Positions 57,293-64,000 of a stretch of DNA of 64,000 nucleotides are shown in pieces. The position numbers were made by a program, and so were the translations under genes. How positions within the stretch are numbered: the first letter of the stretch is position 1; each line of letters starts with the position of its first letter. Origin of the DNA: Pseudomonadota bacterium (GTDB lineage Bacteria > Pseudomonadota > Gammaproteobacteria > Xanthomonadales > Rhodanobacteraceae). The stretch covers positions 17,041 to 81,040 of the forward strand of contig JAJYSM010000006.1 of NCBI GenBank assembly GCA_021793575.1. The letters are read 5' to 3'. The notes beneath the pieces are model-generated. The model ran no database searches. It saw only the letters and a list, made by a program, of their open reading frames with translations, and was not told the origin of the DNA.

Positions 57293-57781
57293 CTACAAGC
57301 GCCCGGATTTCGGTTTGGATTTGGGCTTGAGCAAAGTGCCGGTGCAGCGCGGCGAGCCGCACAGGCAGCGCCACAGTTTTTTCAGGCGCGCGGTGTGCGG
57401 CACCTCCAGCACGATGCCGTAGTCGTAGGTCAGCTCTTCGCCCGGCTTGATCGCGCGGATCGTCTCGATCACCACCTTGTCGCGCCGCGGGTCGCCGCTG
57501 GCGCTCTCCTCGACCAGCGCGCGGCAGTTCGGCGCGCAGCTGTGGTTGATCCAGCGCGCGCTGTTGCCGCCCTGGTTGGCGTCGATGATGTAACTGTCGT
57601 TGAGCGTGAAGAGGAACGTGTGGCCGGTCTCGCCGCCGTCGCCGTACCGCTCGTCGGCCTCGGCGTGGGTCAGCAGCCGGCCCTTGTACTGGATGATCTC
57701 CTCGCCCCTGGCGATGGCGCTGGCAGCGAATACGCCGTTGCCGTGGATCGGCGAGCGGCGGGCAATGAGGCGACGGGTCAT
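57293..57781 (-). CDS. SET-domain protein methyltransferase
   Basis: 162 residues from ATG 57781. It is a nearly minimal SET domain: SPIHGNGVFAASAIARGEEIIQYKG, the SAM/pseudoknot motif ARWINHSCAPNCRA, and ELTYDYG, then a post-SET-like CLCGSPRCTGTLL with Cys that could bind zinc, and a basic tail KPKSKPKSGRL. Members transfer methyl from S-adenosylmethionine to Lys in histones or, in bacteria, in ribosomal or nucleoid proteins. The bacterial substrate here is unknown. It is transcribed toward the GreA/B gene and away from the lipoprotein gene. Confidence 0.9.
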   Translation of the reverse strand: MTRRLIARRSPIHGNGVFAASAIARGEEIIQYKGRLLTHAEADERYGDGGETGHTFLFTLNDSYIIDANQGGNSARWINHSCAPNCRALVEESASGDPRRDKVVIETIRAIKPGEELTYDYGIVLEVPHTARLKKLWRCLCGSPRCTGTLLKPKSKPKSGRL

Positions 57782-57896
57782 GGATAGTCTGCGGCGTGGG
57801 ATGACCCGCGATGATGCCCGCTGCACCGCGCGATGGGAACACTTCCGCAGTCCGTTTGACCCCTCCCTGTTCCCCGTTCCCCACCCCTGCTAAGAT

Positions 57897-57912
57897 TCAA
57901 ACAATCGTTTGA
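57897..57912. promoter_or_regulatory. PsrA-type operator
   Basis: TCAAAC-AATC-GTTTGA fits the PsrA consensus G/CAAAC(N2-4)GTTTG/C, with TAAGAT (57891-57896), a possible -10 box, directly upstream. PsrA is a TetR-family repressor of fatty acid oxidation genes that is released by long-chain acyl compounds. An acyl-CoA dehydrogenase gene is second in the downstream unit, which fits. Confidence 0.7.
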
Positions 57913-57922
57913 GATGACCGCC

Positions 57923-58405
57923 ATGAAACGACTGCTGCGAGCTTTTCTGCTGACCGGGCTGACCGCCGGTCTGCTGGCCTGCGGGCCGCCGAAGAAGAGC
58001 GTGTTTCCGCCCACGCTGACGATCCAGCAGCTGGTGGCGCGGCCCGATGGCCAATGGCAGCTGACCGTGCGCATCCAGAACAACAGCTACGGCGAGATGG
58101 ATTTCAAGTCGCTGGACGGCGAGCTGCAGCTGGCCGCATTGATTCCGATCCGCCTGCATGCGCGCTTCGAGCGCGACATTCCGGCGCTGACCGGCGATGT
58201 GATCCAGCTCGACGTGCTGCCCACCACCGCGATGACGCAGGCGTTGCAGGCGATCGCCGGCAAGGGTAGCGCCGGATCGGTCGGCTACCGCCTCAGCGGC
58301 AGCACCAGCGCGCGGCCGGAGCAGGAAAAACAGCCGCGCAGTTTCGACTTCAGCGGCAACGACTGGCTCTCGCCGGTGCCCGGCCTTGCCAACACCTACC
58401 GCTGA
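57923..58405 (+). CDS. Lipoprotein with LEA-type-2-like domain
   Basis: 160 residues from ATG 57923; ATG 57914 is three codons earlier but sits against the operator. Lipoprotein signal MKRLLRAFLLTGLTAGLLAC. The mature part, LTIQQLVARPDGQWQLTVRIQNNSYGEMDFKSLDGELQLAAL, resembles the LEA14/WHy-like beta-sandwich domain found in bacterial lipoproteins. It is the first gene after the PsrA-type operator and lies 39 bp before the acyl-CoA dehydrogenase, so they are likely co-expressed. A link to membrane lipid or fatty acid handling is inference. Confidence 0.8.
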   Translation: MKRLLRAFLLTGLTAGLLACGPPKKSVFPPTLTIQQLVARPDGQWQLTVRIQNNSYGEMDFKSLDGELQLAALIPIRLHARFERDIPALTGDVIQLDVLPTTAMTQALQAIAGKGSAGSVGYRLSGSTSARPEQEKQPRSFDFSGNDWLSPVPGLANTYR

Positions 58406-58444
58406 CACCCACCCCCAGCACGCATTCAACCGAAGGAAACCGCG

Positions 58445-60235
58445 ATGACCATCTACAAGGCCCCTCTGGACGACCAGCGCTTTGCCCTGTTCGACGTACT
58501 CGGCGCCGAGGCCGTACTTACCGGCCTGAAGGGCGGTGAGGGGCATACCCGTGATCTGCTCGATGCCGTGCTGGAAGAGGCCGGCAAGCTGGCCGAGCAA
58601 GTGCTGGCCCCCACCAACTGGCCCGGCGACGTGGAAGGCTGCCGCTACGACAAGGCCACCCGTACGGTGACCACGCCGAAGGGCTTCAAGGAGGCATTCG
58701 ACCAGTTCGCCGGCGGCGGCTGGGCCGGCCTGACGATGTCCGAGGCCTATGGCGGCCAGGCGCTGCCGGCGGTGCTTGGCACCGCCACCACCGAAATGTT
58801 CCAGAGCGGCAACCTGGCATGGAGCCTGTATCCGCTGCTGTCCGAGGGTGCCTGCCACGCGATGGAGATGCACGGCGAGGAGTGGCAGCGCGAGCGCTTC
58901 ATGAAGCCGATCGTCGAGGGTCGCTGGACCGGCACCATGTGCCTTACCGAGCCGCAGGCCGGCTCCGACCTGGGCCTGCTGAAAACCCGTGCCGAACCCG
59001 CCGGCAAGGGCCTGCACGACGCCGACACCTACACGATCAGCGGCACCAAGATCTTCATCAGCGCCGGCGAGCACGACCTCACCGAGAACATTGTGCATCT
59101 GGTGCTGGCCCGTCTGCCCGGCGCCCCGGCCGGCAGCCGCGGCATCTCGCTGTTCATCGTGCCCAAGTTCAAGCTCAACGCGGACGGCTCGCTGGGCGAG
59201 CGCAACGGCGCCGCGGCCGGCGCGATCGAGCACAAGATGGGGATCAAGGGCTCGGCCACCTGCGTGATGAACTTCGACGGTGCCGAGGGCTACCTGATCG
59301 GCCCCCCGCACAAGGGTCTGGCAGCGATGTTCACCATGATGAATGCCGCGCGCCTCGCGGTGGGCGTGCAGGGCCTGGCGCTGGCCGAGCGCGCACTGCA
59401 GAACAGCCTCAACTACGCGCGCGAACGGCTGCAGTCGCGCGCGCTGTCCGGGACGAAGTTCCCCGACAAGCCGGCCGACAACCTGCTGGTGCAGCCGGAC
59501 GTGCGGCGCATGCTGCTGACCCAGCGCGCCTTCGTCGAGGGCTCGCGTCTGCTGGTGCTGTACAACGCGTTGCAGACCGACATCGAGGCGCGCGCCACCG
59601 ATCCGGCAGCCCGTCAGAAGGCCGGTGAGCTGGCGGCGTTCCTGATCCCGATCTCCAAGGGCGTGGTCACCGAGTTGGCGATCGAGTGCACCAAGGAGGC
59701 GCTGCAGATCTACGGCGGCCACGGCTACATCGGCGAGAACGGCATGGAGCAGTTTGCCCGCGACGCCCGTATCACCACGCTGTACGAAGGCACCACCGGG
59801 ATCCAGGCGGCCGATCTGCTGGGACGCAAGATCCTCCAGCTGCAAGGGGTGGGCTTCAAGCACTTTCTGGAGGAGATCAGCGCGTTCTGCCAGCAGCACA
59901 GCGCAGACACGGCGCTGCGTTCGCTGATCGGACCGCTGGCGGTGTACGCGAAGCAGTGGGGCGACATGACCATCAAGCTGGCCCAGGGCGTGCAGGCCAA
60001 CCCGGAGGAGCTCGGCGCCGCCGCCACCGACTACCTGTACTACTCCGGCTACGTCACGCTGGCCTATCTGTGGGTCCGCAGCGTGGTCGCCGCCGAGGCC
60101 GGCGTGCAGTCCGCCGCGTTCAAGCAGGCCAAGCGCGATACCGCCAGCTTCTACTTTGCGCGCATCCTGCCGCGCTGCCTGATGCACCAGGCCGCGATCG
60201 AGGCGGGCGTCGGCAGCCTGCCCGAGATTGTCTGA
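58445..60235 (+). CDS. Acyl-CoA dehydrogenase (FadE-like)
   Basis: 596 residues from ATG 58445 with GAAGGAAA upstream. FAD enzyme that forms the 2,3-double bond in fatty acyl-CoA, the first step of beta-oxidation. Motifs: [25 protein letters not shown] (FAD contact), [12 protein letters not shown], and the catalytic base region [20 protein letters not shown] with Glu near residue 448. The extra C-terminal domain of ~150 residues matches the FadE5/AcdA-like subgroup that takes medium- or long-chain substrates. Control by the PsrA-type operator fits its role. A terminator follows. Confidence 0.93.
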   Translation: MTIYKAPLDDQRFALFDVLGAEAVLTGLKGGEGHTRDLLDAVLEEAGKLAEQVLAPTNWPGDVEGCRYDKATRTVTTPKGFKEAFDQFAGGGWAGLTMSEAYGGQALPAVLGTATTEMFQSGNLAWSLYPLLSEGACHAMEMHGEEWQRERFMKPIVEGRWTGTMCLTEPQAGSDLGLLKTRAEPAGKGLHDADTYTISGTKIFISAGEHDLTENIVHLVLARLPGAPAGSRGISLFIVPKFKLNADGSLGERNGAAAGAIEHKMGIKGSATCVMNFDGAEGYLIGPPHKGLAAMFTMMNAARLAVGVQGLALAERALQNSLNYARERLQSRALSGTKFPDKPADNLLVQPDVRRMLLTQRAFVEGSRLLVLYNALQTDIEARATDPAARQKAGELAAFLIPISKGVVTELAIECTKEALQIYGGHGYIGENGMEQFARDARITTLYEGTTGIQAADLLGRKILQLQGVGFKHFLEEISAFCQQHSADTALRSLIGPLAVYAKQWGDMTIKLAQGVQANPEELGAAATDYLYYSGYVTLAYLWVRSVVAAEAGVQSAAFKQAKRDTASFYFARILPRCLMHQAAIEAGVGSLPEIV

Positions 60236-60259
60236 TCACGGCTGGCGTGGATTGATGCA

Positions 60260-60283
60260 GAAAGCCCGGGAAACCGGGCTTTC
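60260..60283 (+). terminator. Intrinsic terminator after acyl-CoA dehydrogenase
   Basis: GAAAGCCCGG-GAAA-CCGGGCTTTC is a perfect stem with a GNRA-type loop, followed by CGTTTGTG as a weak T tract, 24 bp after the stop. Confidence 0.85.
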
Positions 60284-60415
60284 GTTTGTGCGCCTTCGCG
60301 ACGCCTGGCGCTCAGCCGGATGCCGCCGACCTGATCGGACGCGGAATGGCAGCGAAGTGTCGCATTGGGTCCATTCCGGCTCCGCCACGGCAGGCTGGCT
60401 GACCCTGCAGGTAGC

Positions 60416-60649
60416 TCAGTGCGACCACTCGCTGGTGATCACGTTGCCGCTCATCCGCAGATACTGCTGGATCAGGGCTTCGTGGATGTCCGCCGCCGCC
60501 ATCAGTTCCTGCGCTATGGCCTCCTGCGCTTCGGCCACCGCGGTGGGCAGCGCTGCTGGGGCGGGGGCTTTCACCGCCCGCGGCGCCGGCATGCAGGCCT
60601 CGATGAGTTCGGCTTCGATGTAGGAGATGTCGTAGGCATGATCGTTCAT
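60416..60649 (-). CDS. Small hypothetical protein
   Basis: 77 residues from ATG 60649. Acidic N-terminus (MNDHAYDISYIEAELIEACMPAPR), an Ala/Pro-rich linker, then a helix (AVAEAQEAIAQELMAAADIHEALIQQYLRMSG). No domain recognised. A real gene is plausible because it starts with ATG, has sensible composition and lies between a terminator and the next minus-strand gene, but no ribosome site stands out. Confidence 0.5.
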   Translation of the reverse strand: MNDHAYDISYIEAELIEACMPAPRAVKAPAPAALPTAVAEAQEAIAQELMAAADIHEALIQQYLRMSGNVITSEWSH

Positions 60650-60737
60650 GCCAACGTCAATGCAACAGGCTTGCCAACGGCCATCGGTTTCGGTGCTGGC
60701 GGCTTGTCAGCTGCGTTTGCGGCCGCCGAAGCGGCGT

Positions 60738-61082
60738 TCAGCCGGCCGCTTCGACCTGCACCGCGGTGCCGTAGGCGAGCACTTCGGTGACGCCCTCGGC
60801 CACATCGTTGGCGTCATAGCGCATCGCCAGCACCGCGTTGGCGCCCATCGCGGCCGCATGCTGCAGCATCAGCTCGAACGCTTCCTCGCGCGCCTTCTCG
60901 CACAGCTCGGTGTAGATCGTGATGTTGCCGCCGACCAGCGTCTGCAGCGCCGCGCCGAGGTTGCCGATCACGCTGCGCGAACGCACCGTGATGCCGCGCA
61001 CGATGCCCAGCGGGCGCACCACGCGATGGCCGAAAATCTCGTTGCCGGTGCTGACCATGGCGGGCGGGATGGTATTGGGCAT
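60738..61082 (-). CDS. YbjQ/UPF0145-family protein
   Basis: 114 residues from ATG 61082 with GGAG upstream; the track ORF to 61949 is read-through. The whole chain matches the family: [84 protein letters not shown]. These small proteins form pentamer-like rings and have been annotated as heavy-metal-binding; function is not settled. It stands alone. Confidence 0.92.
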   Translation of the reverse strand: MPNTIPPAMVSTGNEIFGHRVVRPLGIVRGITVRSRSVIGNLGAALQTLVGGNITIYTELCEKAREEAFELMLQHAAAMGANAVLAMRYDANDVAEGVTEVLAYGTAVQVEAAG

Positions 61083-61192
61083 GAGCTTGCTCCGTGACGT
61101 TGGGGGGGATGGGCACAGGCGCTGGCCGGGGTGGCTACCAGCGTTTGCCCGAAGCGTAGCGAAGCGCCGTCGCGAGGCAAGCGCCCGCGCTT

Positions 61193-62035
61193 CTACGAGC
61201 CGTCGCGCAGCAGCGCGGCATAGCCATCGCGCGCGTCTGGCCAGCGCAGGGCGAAGCCGCTGGCGCGCAGCCGCGCGTTGCTCAGCCGCTTGCTGCCGAT
61301 GCCCGGCGGCGGCGGGCCGTCCGGCGGCGGCTCGGCGCCGATCAGCTGCGCCAGCGCGTCGTACAGCTGGTCCAGCGGCAGCGGCGTGCTGTCCACGCCC
61401 AGGTAGCACGGCAGCGGATCGGCCAGCGCCAGCAGGTGCGCGATCGCGGCGGCGGCATCGTCGGCATGCATGCGGTTGGCCCAGTGCCGCTGCGTGCGCG
61501 GCACCCGCAGCTGGCCCGCGCGCAGCCGCTCGAACAGCTGCGACCGCCCCGGCCCGTACAGCCCGGCCAGCCGCAGCGCGATCGCCGGCACCGGCTGCGC
61601 CGCCAGCAGCTGCTCGGCTTGCAGCAGCAGCCTGCCGTTGAACGCGAGCGGCGCCGCGGGCGTGTCCTCGTCCACCCAAGCGCCGTCGTGCTCGCCGTAG
61701 ACCGCGCTGGAGGACACCAGCAGCACGCGCTGCAGCGAGGCGCTGCCTGCCGCCTCGAGCACGTGGCGCAGCCCGTCGACAAAGGTGGCGCGATAGGCCG
61801 CCTCGTCGCGCCGATCCGGCGTGGGCAGATAGACCAGCTGGGTGAGGCCGGCGGGCAGTGCGCGCAGGCTGTCCGCATCGGTCAGATCCGCGCGCAGCCA
61901 GTGGCTGCCGCTGGCGTCGGCGGTGGGCGGCTGACGGCGCAGCGCCCACACTGCGTCGCCGCGCGCACGCAGGCGTTGCGCCACGCGCAGGCCCAGGTCG
62001 CCGCAGCCGGCCAGCAACACGCGTTGGTGCGTCAC
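61193..62035 (-). CDS. NAD(P)-binding SDR-family epimerase/dehydratase-like protein
   Basis: 280 residues from GTG 62035, which has GAGGAGG 7 bp upstream; the track start at 62050 falls on that ribosome site. N-terminal nucleotide-binding motif [18 protein letters not shown] (variant GxGxxG), [22 protein letters not shown] with a YxxxK-like region changed, and [12 protein letters not shown], as in atypical SDRs of the YeeZ type. The catalytic Tyr/Lys pair is not clearly kept, as in many members. Substrate unknown. It is divergent from aroK with ~45 bp between starts. Confidence 0.82.
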   Translation of the reverse strand: MTHQRVLLAGCGDLGLRVAQRLRARGDAVWALRRQPPTADASGSHWLRADLTDADSLRALPAGLTQLVYLPTPDRRDEAAYRATFVDGLRHVLEAAGSASLQRVLLVSSSAVYGEHDGAWVDEDTPAAPLAFNGRLLLQAEQLLAAQPVPAIALRLAGLYGPGRSQLFERLRAGQLRVPRTQRHWANRMHADDAAAAIAHLLALADPLPCYLGVDSTPLPLDQLYDALAQLIGAEPPPDGPPPPGIGSKRLSNARLRASGFALRWPDARDGYAALLRDGS

Positions 62036-62082
62036 GGCAGTCCTCCTCACGGCGGGCGAACCCGCCCTGTTAGCATTTGCGC

Positions 62083-62640
62083 ATGAATCCGTCGTGCAAC
62101 CTTTTCCTCATCGGCCCGACCGGCGCCGGCAAGACCTCGCTCGGGCGTCGGCTGGCCGCGCATTATGGCCTGCCGTTCGTCGATCTCGACCAGGAAATCG
62201 AGCGCCAATGCGGCGTGGATGTGAGCACGGTGTTCGAGATCGAGGGCGAGGCCGGCTTCCGCCAGCGCGAGAGCACGACGCTGGATGCCTGCAGCCAGCG
62301 CGCCGGCGTGCTGCTGGCCACCGGCGCGGGCGCCGTGCTCGACCCGCACAACCGCCGGCAGCTGGCCGAACGCGGCTACGTGGTGTGGCTGCAGACCAGC
62401 GTCGAGCAGCAGCTGGAACGGCTCGAACGCGATCACCGCCGGCCGCTGCTGGCCGTATCTGATCGGCGCGAACGACTGCAGACGATGGCGCAGATCCGCG
62501 AGCCGTTGTACCGCGCGCTGGCCGACCTGGCGGTGCCGGGCGAGCAGGCCAGCGTGCTGGCCGCCGGCGAACGCTGCATCGCATTGATCGATCATCATTG
62601 GCAGCGCACACCGCTCGCCGCATCCCAGCAGAGCGCATGA
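62083..62640 (+). CDS. aroK: Shikimate kinase
   Basis: 185 residues from ATG 62083. Phosphorylates shikimate with ATP in the chorismate pathway. Walker [16 protein letters not shown] near residue 11-18, DLDQEIE (substrate Asp), FRQRES (substrate Arg), a TGAGAV glycine loop where most family members have GGG, and PLYRALAD (lid/adenine Arg region). The stop overlaps the aroB start by ATGA, the usual aroK-aroB arrangement in proteobacteria. Confidence 0.93.
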   Translation: MNPSCNLFLIGPTGAGKTSLGRRLAAHYGLPFVDLDQEIERQCGVDVSTVFEIEGEAGFRQRESTTLDACSQRAGVLLATGAGAVLDPHNRRQLAERGYVVWLQTSVEQQLERLERDHRRPLLAVSDRRERLQTMAQIREPLYRALADLAVPGEQASVLAAGERCIALIDHHWQRTPLAASQQSA

Positions 62641-63728
62641 ACCAGCCCGCCATCCACAGCCTCACCGTCGCCCTCGGCCCGCGCAGCTATCCGGTATGGA
62701 TCGGCGCCGGCCTGCTCGCCGATCACGCCCGCTGGCGCGCTGCGCTGCGCGGCCGGCACGCGCTGGTGATCAGCAACACCACGGTGGCGCCGCTGTATCT
62801 GCCGCGGATCGAGGCCGGGCTGCACGGTCTGCGCTGGTCGCCGTTCCTGCTCGACGACGGCGAGGCGCACAAGACCTTCGCCAATGTCGGCCGCGCGCTC
62901 GCAGCACTCGCCGAACTGGGCGCCACCCGCGACGCCTGCGTGATCGCGCTGGGCGGCGGCGTGGTCGGCGACCTGGCCGGCTTCAGTGCGGCGTGCTGGA
63001 TGCGCGGCATCGACTTCATCCAGATGCCGACCACGCTGCTGGCGATGGTCGACTCCGCGGTCGGCGGCAAGACCGGCGTCAACCTGCCCGCGGGCAAGAA
63101 CCTGGCCGGCGCCTTCCACCAGCCGCGCGCCGTGGTGGCCGACCTCGACACGCTGACCACCCTGCCCGAACGCGAATACCGCGCCGGCCTGGCCGAGGTG
63201 GTGAAGGGCGCGGCGATCGGCGACGCGGCGTTTTTCGCATGGCTGGAACAGCATGCCGACGCGCTGGCCGCGCGCGATCCCGCCGCCGTGATGGAGGCGA
63301 TCGCGCGCAAGCTTCAGTACAAGGCCGGCGTGGTCGCGCGCGATGAAACCGAACAGGGCGAGCGCGCCCTGCTCAACCTCGGCCACACCTTCGGCCACGC
63401 GATCGAGACGACGGGAAACTACACCGCCGTGCTGCACGGCGAAGGCGTGGCGATCGGCATGCGGCTGGCCGCGCAGTTGTCCGAGCGCCTCGGCCTGAGC
63501 CAGCCCGCCGACGGCGCGCGGCTGCAGCGCCTGCTCGAACAGCTCGGCCTGCCCAGCGCGATCCCGCCCGGCATGGACGCGCAGCAGCTGCTGGGATTGA
63601 TGCGGCTGGACAAGAAGAACAGCGCCGGCCAGCTGCGGCTGATCCTGTGGCGCGGCATCGGCCGCGCCGAGATCGTCGCCGGCGTGGCCGAGGCCGACGT
63701 GCTTGCCGTGCTGCGCGCCACCGTGTAG
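62637..63728 (+). CDS. aroB: 3-Dehydroquinate synthase
   Basis: 363 residues from ATG 62637, the usual AroB length. Cyclises DAHP to 3-dehydroquinate using NAD+ and a divalent metal. Motifs: LDDGEAHKT (NAD region), [52 protein letters not shown] (active site), [10 protein letters not shown], and [11 protein letters not shown] with metal His. It is coupled to aroK by the 4-bp overlap. A palindromic repeat follows directly. Confidence 0.96.
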   Translation: MNQPAIHSLTVALGPRSYPVWIGAGLLADHARWRAALRGRHALVISNTTVAPLYLPRIEAGLHGLRWSPFLLDDGEAHKTFANVGRALAALAELGATRDACVIALGGGVVGDLAGFSAACWMRGIDFIQMPTTLLAMVDSAVGGKTGVNLPAGKNLAGAFHQPRAVVADLDTLTTLPEREYRAGLAEVVKGAAIGDAAFFAWLEQHADALAARDPAAVMEAIARKLQYKAGVVARDETEQGERALLNLGHTFGHAIETTGNYTAVLHGEGVAIGMRLAAQLSERLGLSQPADGARLQRLLEQLGLPSAIPPGMDAQQLLGLMRLDKKNSAGQLRLILWRGIGRAEIVAGVAEADVLAVLRATV

Positions 63729-63749
63729 GCGCAGCCTGGGCGCGAATGC

Positions 63750-63861
63750 TTTTTGTGGGAGCGACTTCAGTCGCGATGCTCTTGTTCTGATGCTGCATCA
63801 AAGCAAAGGCATCTGCTGCATCAAAGCAAAGGCATCGCGACTGAAGTCGCTCCCACAAAAA
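63750..63861. repeat. REP-like palindrome, second copy, with internal tandem
   Basis: TTTTTGTGGGAGCGACTTCAGTCGCGATGC (63750-63779) and its perfect inverted copy (63832-63861) form a 30-bp stem. The loop holds a tandem duplication of TGCTGCATCAAAGCAAAGGCATC. A degenerate half unit (GCTCCCACGAAAGTCGCTCTCA) follows. It is the same unit as at 33461. Confidence 0.85.
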
Positions 63862-63934
63862 TTGCTCCCACGAAAGTCGCTCTCATCAAACATCACGTAA
63901 GCCGTTGATTTAAGCATTTTCCATACTCAAGCGA

Positions 63935-64000
63935 TCAGGCCACATGGACGAGCGCGAGGCCAAGTTGCCTGGCCTTGTGTTGAAGTGCGCGAAGCTGTTT
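63935..64000 (-). CDS. Possible C-terminal end of a gene cut by window edge
   Basis: On the minus strand the frame is open from the window end to TGA at 63937-63935, encoding KQLRALQHKARQLGLALVHVA. The helical, basic then hydrophobic pattern resembles the ends of some IS transposases, but it is too short to identify. It would lie outside the repeat downstream of aroB. Confidence 0.3.
   Translation of the reverse strand, partial: KQLRALQHKARQLGLALVHVA

Noticed and set aside
63703-63900. 65-residue ORF after aroB
   Set aside because: Made entirely of the palindromic repeat.

Overview
This is a GC-rich (about 67-70%) gammaproteobacterial chromosome segment. Three features point to the Xanthomonadales, most likely a Rhodanobacter/Dyella/Luteibacter-like member of the Rhodanobacteraceae: the MurD2/MurL peptidoglycan pair, the fused aspartokinase-diaminopimelate decarboxylase, and GTGGGAGCGACTTCAGTCGCGA-type palindromic intergenic repeats. 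No phage, CRISPR array or complete insertion sequence was found. Accessory content is limited to two small toxin-antitoxin pairs, several families of intergenic palindromes and a possible gene fragment at the right edge.

Layout. 1-7.6 kb is a glucan/glycoside utilisation locus: a GH13 amylase cut by the window edge, a GH39 glycosidase with a LacI-type operator upstream, a six-hairpin glycosidase, and an MFS sugar transporter translationally coupled to it. 7.7-9.6 kb holds a small membrane protein, an unrecognised protein and a Nudix hydrolase. 9.7-12.9 kb is a two-gene unit (NAGPA/DUF2233 protein and penicillin-acylase-family Ntn hydrolase). 13.1-26.0 kb is a complete Pel exopolysaccharide operon (pelA, two pelB-like genes, pelC, a small ORF, pelD, pelE, pelF, pelG). 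26.0-28.8 kb is dapE, two ArsC-family genes and dapD, followed by tRNA-Val(GAC), uvrB and a FimT/GspH pseudopilin. 32-35 kb is murD2-murL, 35.3-38 kb the lysC-lysA fusion, 38.3-39.8 kb class I fumarase, and 40-41.4 kb an APC permease. 41.5-44.3 kb encodes an isoquinoline-oxidoreductase-like iron-sulfur/molybdopterin pair that has lost key residues in both subunits. 44.4-50.1 kb has VapBC, a large EAL c-di-GMP phosphodiesterase, a VOC protein and a second ParE/RelE-type TA pair. 50.4-53.3 kb carries two tandem paralogous proline-rich envelope proteins of unknown function. 53.9-57.8 kb has an EF-G paralogue lacking the catalytic His, a DUF6438-like lipoprotein, a GreA/B-family factor and a SET-domain methyltransferase. 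57.9-60.2 kb is a lipoprotein plus an acyl-CoA dehydrogenase behind a PsrA-type operator. The right end holds a YbjQ-family protein, an SDR-family protein, and aroK-aroB.

How genes fit together. The Pel operon makes and exports a cationic polysaccharide: PelF is the glycosyltransferase, PelD/E/G the inner-membrane complex, PelA the deacetylase/hydrolase, and PelB/C the periplasmic and outer-membrane exit. PelD has an RxxD motif for c-di-GMP, and a likely active c-di-GMP phosphodiesterase lies about 20 kb away. dapD, dapE, lysC-lysA and murD2/murL all feed lysine, meso-DAP and peptidoglycan precursor synthesis.

Most notable points: the split pelB with two membrane-anchored TPR proteins; the degenerate molybdo-enzyme pair; the Cys-less ArsC paralogue beside a normal one; the tandem proline-rich paralogues; the EF-G paralogue with altered switch II; the PsrA-type operator; and several families of intergenic palindromes. 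Functional calls come from motifs and gene order read by eye; no database search was run.
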